Origin: JADJXV01 sp046328995
Lineage (GTDB): Bacteria > Bacteroidota > Ignavibacteria > Kapaibacteriales > UBA961
Assembly (NCBI GenBank): GCA_046328995.1
Contig: JAXLVN010000006.1
Coordinates: forward strand, 62,001 to 126,000
Direction of reading: 5' to 3'
Length of the DNA: 64,000 nt
Part shown: positions 9,501 through 16,579 of the stretch, in pieces
How positions within the stretch are numbered: the stretch's first letter is position 1
Layout: each line of letters opens with the position of its first letter
Notes under the pieces: generated by a model
Database searches by the model: none
Seen by the model: the letters and a program-made list of their open reading frames with translations, nothing else
Told to the model about the DNA's origin: nothing
Translations under genes and position numbers: made by a program

Positions 9501-10562
9501 ATATGTCAATAAATAATAGTTATCTTTCGAGTAAGGATTCAATACATGGTCGATTGTTTTGCTCAGGGCATTATATTCAAATCCATTTGCCCCACTGGCA
9601 TAGAAAAGTACAGCATCTAGCTCACCGGTCGGCTTTGTCCGCACGATAATCGGCTGCTCTCGCATTTGGTTGTTCATTCCAATACTTGCCACTTCTGACA
9701 GCGGCAAGCCCCCTTGACCAAAGATTTTAATCGTTGCCACATCAGCTGCTGCTACAGAAATACCATATTTGGCAAGCGTACCGGCATCGATTTTATACAC
9801 TCCTTCATTGTCAATTGCAATTTTTACCCATTTACCGGTACTGAGTATTTTATCATCGCCCGATAATTTAGCCAATGGCTTCACCGGCTCGATGACCCAG
9901 TTTTTAGCTTGTCCTGCATTGAGAACCGGAAGTGTGGCAATGTCATTTGTTGACGATGTATGACCGGCAGTCGGAACACCCGACATGCGCAGAGTCACAA
10001 TAATTTTAGTGGGAATTTCAATCGCCTGCGCCGTAGCATCATACCGGGCAGCAAGGATAGAAAGATCGGCAATATGGAGATTACGAGCAATCCCGCCATA
10101 GTGTATCGATGCCCATTCCTGCAACAGTGAAGAGTGGTACAATGCAGGATTAATTATATGATTGACTTCGTAAAATTCGCCGTCTCGATATGGTGTAGGA
10201 ATAGGAGCTATTTTTTGATAGATTCTCTTGACACCTAGGGCCTGAATGGAAGAAATGGTACACCCGGTCGGTGAAGGTACTGCAAGCGGAGCAATGAACT
10301 CCAGGTACGCCGGAGCCCCAAATTGCCGGCTGCGTACCGAAGCGCCGACGATTCGCGGAAGATATACTCTCTCTCCATCGGTCGTTGTCAATGTATCAAG
10401 TGCTTGAAAATGCGGTGTATAGCTGATTACCGTTTCCGTGGGTGTCGCTCTGATAATCTCTACACCGGTAGGACGGACCTGCGCCGATAGCACACTCGGC
10501 ATACCAAGAGCACTTACAACACTTATAATAATCAGCATTTGAAGCAATGATCGAATATTCAT
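6531..10562 (-). CDS. porU: PorU, type IX secretion system sortase (C25 gingipain-like peptidase)
   Basis: A 1343-residue exported protein. After a signal peptide (residues 1-about 27, ending MPSVLSAQ) comes a long beta-rich region, then a C25 peptidase domain near residues 630-1000. Its catalytic pair is visible: His in NWVGHGSPRVW (about residue 852) and Cys in TAATCDFARF (about 887). The C-terminus (about 1255-1343) is a FlgD-like or T9SS-CTD-like Ig fold (CYPNPTSAGTTISF ... GTYLYSIDV). PorU cleaves the sorting signal of cargo and links cargo to anionic LPS or another acceptor. I chose the ATG at 10562 because AGAGGG precedes it. An upstream in-frame ATG at 10721 adds 53 residues that do not look like a signal peptide. 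It forms an operon with porV. Confidence 0.9.
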   Translation of the reverse strand: MNIRSLLQMLIIISVVSALGMPSVLSAQVRPTGVEIIRATPTETVISYTPHFQALDTLTTTDGERVYLPRIVGASVRSRQFGAPAYLEFIAPLAVPSPTGCTISSIQALGVKRIYQKIAPIPTPYRDGEFYEVNHIINPALYHSSLLQEWASIHYGGIARNLHIADLSILAARYDATAQAIEIPTKIIVTLRMSGVPTAGHTSSTNDIATLPVLNAGQAKNWVIEPVKPLAKLSGDDKILSTGKWVKIAIDNEGVYKIDAGTLAKYGISVAAADVATIKIFGQGGLPLSEVASIGMNNQMREQPIIVRTKPTGELDAVLFYASGANGFEYNALSKTIDHVLNPYSKDNYYLLTYGGSAGARAVEADAPSTIINRPTSCTARVFNEEEVVNAFAAGSGRTWFGRSVDNALPQVFTTPLPNLSRNGTIYYRYSVAHRSPTDGTFTISENGTPVGKIRLPGLGGGSINYYDAYALSGNGTLPASAIAGDGRSVLKFAYAADNGSTSAAGLMNWFEIHYPQECVARNNAIEFYTDNGLSGGTEYSINGFSGEIFGFDVTDRSSPKMLKNFSSTGGMFVLRSELPSTAPKRFYLSSQVNTPRIETADVADLRTNYANSDVIVVTHPSLLESALQFKEYRESQKELTVSVVTTEQIYNEFAGGMPDVTAIRDFLGYAYTHWTNKPKYVLLWGDGHYDYKNNQTQTKNLVPPYESDFSEGTFDETSTFTSDDYFVRVVGNDYKVDMAIGRLTVPSPEAGLSMVEKIKHYEANKEIGDWQSRITLVADDGLTTHGDDGTLHTSGSEKISREFIPQDFFQSKIYMAEFPTENIPKGRRKPGVTAQLLNEVNSGTLLLNWVGHGSPRVWAHELIFERETTIPLMTNINKLFFLTAATCDFARFDNGDQQSAAEELVFSKIGGAIGIFAAARPVFPGENEVISQDFYTAMFTRQPDGRYPRLGDMMYNIKQFHTSANDEKYFLLGDPTMRLVMPENIVRIDAINDQNVTDSVDLMPLLKALSTVKINGSILPRNGGEIDTSFNGKALLTMTDSDVKAAVVDPADFVTHNILEFGGTLNRSSYRVSQGKFEASFVMPKDLSFTNEQGRLFAYAFSDTRTAKGSSRAFKVGGIVSGTGTDKTGPEISIYMDDRSFQPGNLVRKSPLLLVDLFDDTGINTTGSSIGHKIEVWFDDNPTPVDLTPSFETSLDDSRKGTAQKQIFDLAPGGHTARARAWDVLNNYSETRTNFRVATTDNTIITDNVMCYPNPTSAGTTISFQHNQSLPFTVEIHIFAMDGSLVRSITKNIEGLHTAAIVWDGMDSDGARVAQGTYLYSIDVRASNGDAEKVYGSIVVAR

Positions 10563-10896
10563 AACTGCAACCCTCTTTAAAGAATGGAAATATGAACTCG
10601 TGAAATACTCAGGGCACCGTGTGAGATGGGCCAAAGATTTGATTACACCCGAAATTAACAATAATTTCAGTACCATCTGCGAACCGGGCAGACACTCTAC
10701 CTTGTAATGCAGGCAAAACAATTGCTTACATCAGAAAAAGAGCTGACATGAATGAAGGTCTGAATTCTGTAACGACGAGGTAACGATTATGCAGTAGGCA
10801 GAGGGATTTATTTGGCTAAATGAATTTAAAGTCAGACGAAAATACAATGATAAATAGTCGCAACCAAACACTTTCCGAAAAAACAATAAATTACAC
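10563..10896. other. intergenic region upstream of porU, no gene seen
   Basis: About 330 bases between the porU start and the tRNA-Gly terminator. Short reading frames here lack family resemblance and overlap the tRNA on one side. It presumably contains the porU promoter, but I cannot place a convincing TTG/TAnnTTTG pair. Confidence 0.5.
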
Positions 10897-10937
10897 CAAA
10901 AAAATGCCTCGTCATCGGGGGAATGATGACAAGGCAT
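10897..10937 (-). terminator. Rho-independent terminator of tRNA-Gly
   Basis: On the minus strand, ATGCCTTGTCATC and GATGACGAGGCAT form a 13-bp stem with one wobble pair and an 8-base loop, followed directly by seven T. It lies 36 bases after the tRNA-Gly 3' end. Confidence 0.85.
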
Positions 10938-10973
10938 GCAGCATAAAGAGGAGGTTGACAGCTTGCGCCGTCG

Positions 10974-11046
<73 letters not shown>

Positions 11047-11063
11047 TTGCACTTTTTCGGCGG

Positions 11064-11093
11064 CAAAACTACGAACTTTTCCACACCAAACAA
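11064..11093 (-). promoter_or_regulatory. Bacteroidetes-type promoter of tRNA-Gly
   Basis: On the minus strand a -33 TTG (11091-11093) and a -7 TAGTTTTG (11064-11071) are separated by exactly 19 bases. This is a full match to the TTG-N19-TAnnTTTG consensus. The mature tRNA begins 17 bases after the -7 box. Confidence 0.7.
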
Positions 11094-11111
11094 AAAAAAT
11101 ATTAAAATTTT

Positions 11112-11741
11112 TCAAGAAAAATGCTCGGCGAACACCCGCTTGCAGACCTCCTGAACGCTCGTAATACTAGTATCTGCATTAGCTTCCAAAGAAATTGACG
11201 TCACTCCCTTGTCAACAATTCCACACGGAATAATCAGCTCAAACTCACTCATATCATTACACACATTGAGTGCAAAACCATGCGATGTCACCCAGCGTGA
11301 GCAATGAATTCCGATTGCGCAGACCTTGCGTTCGCCGCCAATCCACACCCCTGTAGCCTGCTCGACTCTCCCTCCACTGAGCCCAAACTCGGCAATCGTC
11401 TCAATAATACAAGACTCAATTTCCCGTAAAAACCAATGGAGATCTTCCCGAAAATCAGTTAATTTAAAAATCGGATAGCCGACAAGCTGACCGATATTGT
11501 GGAGCGTCACATCGCCGCCACGATTGATGGGAATGACGGATATGTTTTTTTGAGCTAATTCTTGCGGTGTCGCGACGATATTTGCGTCCGTGCCGTTGCG
11601 CCCAATCGTGATTACTGACGGGTGCTGACACAAGACCAGCGTACTCGGTCTTTCGCCCCGCAGAACCTCCGCAGCAAGCACGCGTTGGCGTTCCCATGCT
11701 TCCGTAAAGTCAAGTATTCCCCACTCCTGAATTGCAATCAT
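11112..11741 (-). CDS. lipB: lipoyl(octanoyl) transferase
   Basis: A 209-residue octanoyltransferase that moves octanoyl from acyl carrier protein to apo-lipoyl domains. RGGDVTLHNIGQLVGYPI is the LipB signature. The active-site lysine is in GERKVCAIGI (family KIASLGL) and the acyl-accepting cysteine is in IIPCGIVDKG. HGFALNV is also conserved. I chose the ATG at 11741 because GAAGGG lies 10 bases upstream and the protein then starts MIAIQEWG as relatives do. A start at 11807 would overlap the preceding channel gene by 50 bases. It is last in the tig-clpP-clpX-channel-lipB run. lipA is not in the window. Confidence 0.93.
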   Translation of the reverse strand: MIAIQEWGILDFTEAWERQRVLAAEVLRGERPSTLVLCQHPSVITIGRNGTDANIVATPQELAQKNISVIPINRGGDVTLHNIGQLVGYPIFKLTDFREDLHWFLREIESCIIETIAEFGLSGGRVEQATGVWIGGERKVCAIGIHCSRWVTSHGFALNVCNDMSEFELIIPCGIVDKGVTSISLEANADTSITSVQEVCKRVFAEHFS

Positions 11742-11757
11742 ATCTTTGTGACACCCT

Positions 11758-12759
11758 TCATGTATGCGAATCCGTCTTTTTGTGTTCGATCTTGTTTTTT
11801 CGGTCAATCGTCTGCGCTGCTGCCTTGAGAGCCACGAGTGCCTCCTGCATTTCCCGCATTTGAATCTCGACCTGTTCTACCGCATAATCAAGAGTATTAT
11901 TGTCCAATGCGCACTTGGCAAGTACTTTCTTCTTATCATCTTGCGCTTTAAGCTCTGCAATTTCAGAGGTAATAACTCCTATAAACAAATTGAGAAATAT
12001 CATCGCGCCAAGGATGATAAAGCTCACAAAATAAAGCGCAATCCCCATCTGCTCATATCCTGATGCAGACTGCATTTCATTCTTCATAATTGATGTCCAG
12101 TCATCACCCGTCACGACCTGAAACAGCGAGAGCATCGCCGTCGGTAAGTTTCCGAATTTCTCAGGATTATGCCGGCCGAATATATCTGTCCCGATAATCG
12201 CATACGAGTAAAAATGCAGCAAAAGAAGAAGCAGGACATATCCCATCGACGGCAGGCTTTTAAGCAATGCCCCCACAAGAAGCTTAAGGCGCGGGAGCTC
12301 GTCGATAAGCAAGAATACGCGTAAGATCCGGGCGGTTCTCAATACCGCAAAAAAAGCCGCATGCACCGGCAGCAGGCAAATAAACACAATCGCAAAATCG
12401 AAGCTATGCCACGGATCGAGAAAAAACCGATACCAGATTTTCTTGCCGGTCTCATCTGCTTTCATCGCTTCGGCAACGATTCGTATCAATAATTCAACCA
12501 CAAAAAATGCCAGTATCGCTCTATCCAAATCATAAAACAACAGATGATGCTCGGCATAAAGCTCAGGGCTGGTTTCTAATCCAATAAGCACGGCAGACGC
12601 AAGAATGACAGCAATCACCGCATCATGAAAAAGCCGCGAATCGGCTATGCGCACGATAAGCGGCTTTTGAGTCCTCTGCTGCGTATGGTCATGATGCAGA
12701 TGAATTTTATCCCTAAAATCCTTTTGATAGAAATTTATAAGTGTTTTGATAAATTTCAT
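11758..12759 (-). CDS. voltage-gated ion channel of the single-domain (NaChBac) type with a Ca-channel-like filter
   Basis: A 333-residue protein with six membrane helices between about residues 40 and 265. S4 (about 145-165) shows three arginines at every third position (LRTARILRVF). The pore loop reads FQVVTGDDWTSIM, so the selectivity filter is TGDDW, where NaChBac has TLESW and one domain of eukaryotic Cav channels has TGEDW. The C-terminal 70 residues after S6 are charged and helical, as in the coiled-coil neck that holds bacterial tetramers together. It lies 18 bases after clpX and 16 before lipB, so it is probably in that operon. Ion selectivity is inferred from the filter, most likely Ca2+ or mixed. 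Confidence 0.85.
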   Translation of the reverse strand: MKFIKTLINFYQKDFRDKIHLHHDHTQQRTQKPLIVRIADSRLFHDAVIAVILASAVLIGLETSPELYAEHHLLFYDLDRAILAFFVVELLIRIVAEAMKADETGKKIWYRFFLDPWHSFDFAIVFICLLPVHAAFFAVLRTARILRVFLLIDELPRLKLLVGALLKSLPSMGYVLLLLLLHFYSYAIIGTDIFGRHNPEKFGNLPTAMLSLFQVVTGDDWTSIMKNEMQSASGYEQMGIALYFVSFIILGAMIFLNLFIGVITSEIAELKAQDDKKKVLAKCALDNNTLDYAVEQVEIQMREMQEALVALKAAAQTIDRKNKIEHKKTDSHT

Positions 12760-12777
12760 ACATTCTGCTCTTATATA

Positions 12778-14076
12778 CTAGTTAGTGTCGGCGACTTTTT
12801 TTGCAGTCTGCCTGATTGGCGCTTGATCCGCCGAATATTCAAAGACCGGCTCAGCCCCTGACTCGACGGAATTCTTCGTCACTACACATTTGCGCACATT
12901 GGCCTTGTCGGGTAATTCATACATCACCGGCAGCATTACTTCTTCCATAATTGCCCGCAATCCCCGCGCGCCCGTTTTCCGCTTTTGTGCCTTTTCGACC
13001 ACTGCGAGCAGCGCATCGCGCTGAAATAACAATTCCGCGCCTTCCATCTGAAAAAGCTTTTGATATTGCTTGACAAGCGCGTTTTTGGGGTTCGTCAGAA
13101 TATCAAGCATCGCCTGATCGGTTAGCGGAGCTAGCGGCGCAATAATCGGCAGGCGTCCCGTAAGCTCCGGTATAAATCCATACCGAACAAGATCTTCCGG
13201 TTCTAAATGCTTGAGCAGTTCATAGCTTTCTTCGACCGATTTCTGCGCATTGGAGTGGAAGCCAATCGTCTTGGAATTCATCCTCCGAGCCACAATTTTT
13301 TCAATTCCGTCGAAGGCGCCGCCACAAATAAACAAAATATTCTTCGTGTTCAAATACACAAGCGACTGCTCCGGATGCTTGCGCCCGCCCTTCGGAGGAA
13401 TGCTCGCCATCGTGCCTTCTAATATTTTGAGCAGCGCCTGCTGCACGCCTTCGCCCGAAACATCCCGGGTAATACTCGAGGACTCGCTCCGGCGGGAAAT
13501 TTTGTCAATTTCATCGATGTATATAATTCCGCGCTCGGCACGCTCGACGTCGTAATCAGCATTCTGCAAAAGACTTACAAGCACAGATTCCACATCATCA
13601 CCCACATAGCCGGCTTCGGTAATCGTCGTGGCATCGGCGATGGCAAACGGCACATCCAGCACACGCGCAAGCGTCTGCGCAAGAAGTGTCTTCCCCGTTC
13701 CGGTCGGACCGGCAAGCAGGATATTACTTTTTTCGATGTCCACATCCGCGAGCGAACCGAGTAAATCGCCTGCCTGAATACGCTTATAATGATTATAGAC
13801 AGCGACGGACAGGACGCGTTTTGCTCTGTCCTGTCCGATGACATATTCATCTAAATGAAGCTTGATTTCGGATGGCTTCGGGAGGGTTTTCGGACCTTTT
13901 TTGCTTGTCTTGGAATTCGTCAATGCTCCCTGACGGAGAATATCGGCGGCGTTATAGACACATATATCGCAGATATATACTTCAGGGCCGGACACAAAAC
14001 TCGTCACTTCACTCGAAGTGCGTCCGCAGAATGAACAACTTGGCTCTTGGAAAGGCGGCTGGCGGTCTTTTTTCAT
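12778..14076 (-). CDS. clpX: ClpX, ATPase and unfoldase subunit of Clp protease
   Basis: A 432-residue AAA+ unfoldase that recognises and unfolds proteins and feeds them to ClpP. The N-terminal zinc-binding domain has C14, C17, C36 and C39. The Walker A motif is GPTGTGKT, the Walker B region is IIYIDEIDKI, and GYVGDDVES is the conserved ClpX stretch. EFIPELTGR-type sensor sequence appears as YGFIPELTGRLP, and GARGLRAIMEE is the arginine sensor helix. Length is normal for ClpX. The order tig-clpP-clpX on the minus strand is the classical arrangement, with 91 bases between clpP and clpX. Confidence 0.97.
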   Translation of the reverse strand: MKKDRQPPFQEPSCSFCGRTSSEVTSFVSGPEVYICDICVYNAADILRQGALTNSKTSKKGPKTLPKPSEIKLHLDEYVIGQDRAKRVLSVAVYNHYKRIQAGDLLGSLADVDIEKSNILLAGPTGTGKTLLAQTLARVLDVPFAIADATTITEAGYVGDDVESVLVSLLQNADYDVERAERGIIYIDEIDKISRRSESSSITRDVSGEGVQQALLKILEGTMASIPPKGGRKHPEQSLVYLNTKNILFICGGAFDGIEKIVARRMNSKTIGFHSNAQKSVEESYELLKHLEPEDLVRYGFIPELTGRLPIIAPLAPLTDQAMLDILTNPKNALVKQYQKLFQMEGAELLFQRDALLAVVEKAQKRKTGARGLRAIMEEVMLPVMYELPDKANVRKCVVTKNSVESGAEPVFEYSADQAPIRQTAKKVADTN

Positions 14077-14167
14077 GCAGGAAATATCGTATTATTATCG
14101 TTAAGAGAAAAAGAAAGGACAGGTTACTCGCCTGCCCCTTCGATTAAAAACTATAATTCAAAAGCGC

Positions 14168-14782
14168 TTAGCTTTCTTTTTTCGGTTCTGAATCCGGCTT
14201 CCGTTCTAATATCCGATCCACCAAGCCGTACGCTACAGCTTGGGAAGCATCCATATAATTATCGCGGTCGGCGTCTTTCAAAATAGTAGCAACATCCTTG
14301 CCAGAATGCTTCGAAATGATCGCATAGAGTGTCTCACGAATACGGAGCATTTCTTTGGTATAAATCTCAATATCGCTTGCCTGACCCTGCGTGCCGCCAA
14401 GCGGCTGATGCATCATAATTCTCGAATTCGGGAGCGCAAAGCGTTTTCCGGCTGTACCTGCGCAGAGGAGTACTTGCGCCATTGAAGCAGCCATACCTAC
14501 GCAAATTGTTGATATATCAGGACGTATAAACTGCATCGTGTCGTAAATTGCGAGCCCCGCGCTCACGCTTCCACCCGGAGAATTGATATAAATATTAATA
14601 TCTTTCGACGGGTCTTCGCTTTCCAAAAACAGTAATTGAGCGATTGTCAAGCTCGCTACATAATCATCAATCGGGGTACCGATAAAAATAATTCTTTCCT
14701 TGAGCAATCGAGAGTAAATGTCGTAGGCGCGCTCTCCGCGGGAGGTCTGCTCTACAACCATCGGAACGAGTTGGTTTCTCAT
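14168..14782 (-). CDS. clpP: ClpP, proteolytic subunit of Clp protease
   Basis: A 204-residue serine peptidase that forms the double-ring proteolytic chamber. The catalytic Ser is in CVGMAASMAQVLL and the His in RIMMHQPLGG. The Asp of the triad is expected in the DADRDNYMDA stretch. YINSPGGSVSAGLAIYDTM is the oxyanion and handle region. It lies 24 bases downstream of trigger factor and upstream of its partner clpX. Confidence 0.97.
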   Translation of the reverse strand: MRNQLVPMVVEQTSRGERAYDIYSRLLKERIIFIGTPIDDYVASLTIAQLLFLESEDPSKDINIYINSPGGSVSAGLAIYDTMQFIRPDISTICVGMAASMAQVLLCAGTAGKRFALPNSRIMMHQPLGGTQGQASDIEIYTKEMLRIRETLYAIISKHSGKDVATILKDADRDNYMDASQAVAYGLVDRILERKPDSEPKKES

Positions 14783-14806
14783 AGTACTTCCTTATAGTTA
14801 TAAAAG

Positions 14807-16210
14807 TTAGTGATTGTGTCCTTCATGCGAATGGTCATGCCCTTCATGTGAATGATCATGCCCTTCATGTGAATGGTCATGCCCGCCTAATGATATCGGA
14901 ATCTGACCGTCCTCCATTGCGCGGCGTGCTTCTTCCTGACGCAAGTATTCCTGTAGCGGAATCTCGGTAATCAGCGACTCGGCGATGACGTGATCATACA
15001 TTTTCTTCATGAGAATCGGCCCGATAATACGTTGCTCGGAGAGGAAGTACTCGCGTAACTGTTCGCGGGTGAATTTCTCGCCGCTCTTTTCATAGACCTG
15101 ATAGTATGATTCCAAATCATCATCGGTGATATCGAGTCCGGCATCTTCGATGATTTTATTATAGATAATTTCCCAGCGCGCATTCCGGGTCGCAGGACCG
15201 ATAAGCATGTCGCTGAAGTCTTGGATTTTGAGATTTTTTACATGCGGACCATCGCCCATTCTCTTCTTCATATCGTCAAACATCACCTGTCCGACGGTCT
15301 GTACGAGAGTATTGGGCACTGCGAAGTCGTGTGCATCAACAAGAATATCAAATATTTGATTTTCAATAGCTTGGCGAGCTTTATCTTCATGTGATTTTTG
15401 GAGAAACTTCTTCAAATCTGCACGAAGATCTTCGGCTGTTTCCATTCTGCCTTTCGAATACGTCATCGCGAATTCATCGGTAAATTCCTGCGGAATGACT
15501 TTTTCGATTTTTACCACCGTACATGCATAGCGTTTCGGCAGCTCCTGCTCGCTCTCGGCCGGAGCGACATAATTAAATGTATCGCCGACGCGGGTATTCA
15601 TAAGTGAATTTTTCAAATCATCGTCGAGATCTTCGTTTTCGAGAAAGAGCTGATCTTCCCGGGGCTCGGCACCGATAATCGGCATATTCGTCTCGTCATC
15701 AAGGAGAGTAAATTTTACCGTTGCTACGTGCATGAAGTCGGTCACTTGCTCTGCAGGAACGATATTGCCGGCCTGAAGGAGCATTTCATCGATTTGATTC
15801 TGTACTTCTTCATCGGTAATTTCATGGACCGGCTTGACGAGATTGAGGTTTTTATAATTGGCGAGCTCGAATTGCGGGATCATTTCATAGCGGATGACGA
15901 ACGTAATTCCTGCCGGCGTTTTGCGGATATCGCGAAGAGCCGGATTACCGAGAATGGTCAGGTTATCACGGCGTGCAAGAGTTGTAAACTCTTCATTCGC
16001 AATTGTTTCCAATGCCTCATTTTCGATAGAGCGTCCGAAGCGCTGCTTGATAATCGGCAGTGGAACCTTGCCCTTACGAAAACCGGGAACTTCGATTAAT
16101 TTTGCAGATTCTGCGTATGCTTTGTTGTAATGCGGCTGAAGTTCGCTATTGGAGAGCGTGATCTCAACTTCTTGCGTACAGTCATCAATTGTAATAAAAT
16201 TCGTTTCCAA
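14807..16210 (-). CDS. tig: trigger factor with a histidine-rich C-terminal tail
   Basis: A 467-residue ribosome-bound chaperone and peptidyl-prolyl isomerase. The ribosome-binding loop GFRKGKVPLPIIKQRFG (about residues 44-60) is the family signature. The middle PPIase domain is divergent and the C-terminal helical chaperone arms cover about residues 245-430. The last 25 residues are three copies of GHDHSHE followed by GHNH, giving 11 histidines. This suggests nickel, zinc or copper binding, as in SlyD-like proteins, and is not part of the usual trigger factor fold. The first gene of tig-clpP-clpX. Confidence 0.95.
   Translation of the reverse strand: METNFITIDDCTQEVEITLSNSELQPHYNKAYAESAKLIEVPGFRKGKVPLPIIKQRFGRSIENEALETIANEEFTTLARRDNLTILGNPALRDIRKTPAGITFVIRYEMIPQFELANYKNLNLVKPVHEITDEEVQNQIDEMLLQAGNIVPAEQVTDFMHVATVKFTLLDDETNMPIIGAEPREDQLFLENEDLDDDLKNSLMNTRVGDTFNYVAPAESEQELPKRYACTVVKIEKVIPQEFTDEFAMTYSKGRMETAEDLRADLKKFLQKSHEDKARQAIENQIFDILVDAHDFAVPNTLVQTVGQVMFDDMKKRMGDGPHVKNLKIQDFSDMLIGPATRNARWEIIYNKIIEDAGLDITDDDLESYYQVYEKSGEKFTREQLREYFLSEQRIIGPILMKKMYDHVIAESLITEIPLQEYLRQEEARRAMEDGQIPISLGGHDHSHEGHDHSHEGHDHSHEGHNH
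14810..14884 (-). repeat. 21-nt tandem repeat encoding the His-rich tail of trigger factor
   Basis: Three near-identical 21-nt units, each encoding GHDHSHE, plus a partial unit encoding GHNH just before the stop. Units differ only at single third-codon positions, so the expansion is recent or kept uniform. Confidence 0.9.
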
Positions 16211-16383
16211 ATAAATGTCCTTTAGAAGAAAATTAAAAATTGTATAATTTCAATATTGTATAATTGCGCGTTATTAAAATGCGTGTAACAGTATAATTTC
16301 AAATGCGTGTAATCCAAAGCGTCGGGAATTAGGCAAGTTCATTTCAGGAATGATGATTTTGCTGATTTTCTGAAGGGGGAAAG

Positions 16384-16465
16384 TGCGGATGGGGAGAGTC
16401 GAACTCCCATGTGTCTCCACGCTAGATCCTAAGTCTAGTGCGTCTGCCAATTTCGCCACATCCGC
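16384..16465 (-). tRNA. tRNA-Leu (TAG)
   Basis: An 82-nt class II cloverleaf on the minus strand. The acceptor stem GCGGATG pairs with CATCCGC, the discriminator is A, and no CCA is encoded. The anticodon stem-loop CTAGA-CTTAGGA-TCTAG gives anticodon TAG. A long variable arm (CGTGGAGACACATG region) and T loop TTCGACT fit tRNA-Leu. It lies upstream of tig on the same strand. Confidence 0.95.
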
Positions 16466-16477
16466 TTTCATCGGCTG

Positions 16478-16485
16478 CAAAAATA
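16478..16485 (-). promoter_or_regulatory. -7 promoter box of tRNA-Leu
   Basis: TATTTTTG on the minus strand, a full match to TAnnTTTG, 12 bases before the tRNA. No clear TTG is found 19-21 bases upstream (TCC instead), so the -33 element is weak. Confidence 0.4.
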
Positions 16486-16579
16486 ATGATGTTTTGCGTG
16501 AAAAGGAATAAATTTGTTCAAATTAATTGACTTTTATTGTTTTTTCAATGAGCAAAACGGACACTTTTAGAATACAGTA

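Noticed and set aside
11742..11807. Longer start for lipB
   Set aside because: It would overlap the channel gene by 50 bases and adds residues absent in relatives, while the ATG at 11741 has a good ribosome site.
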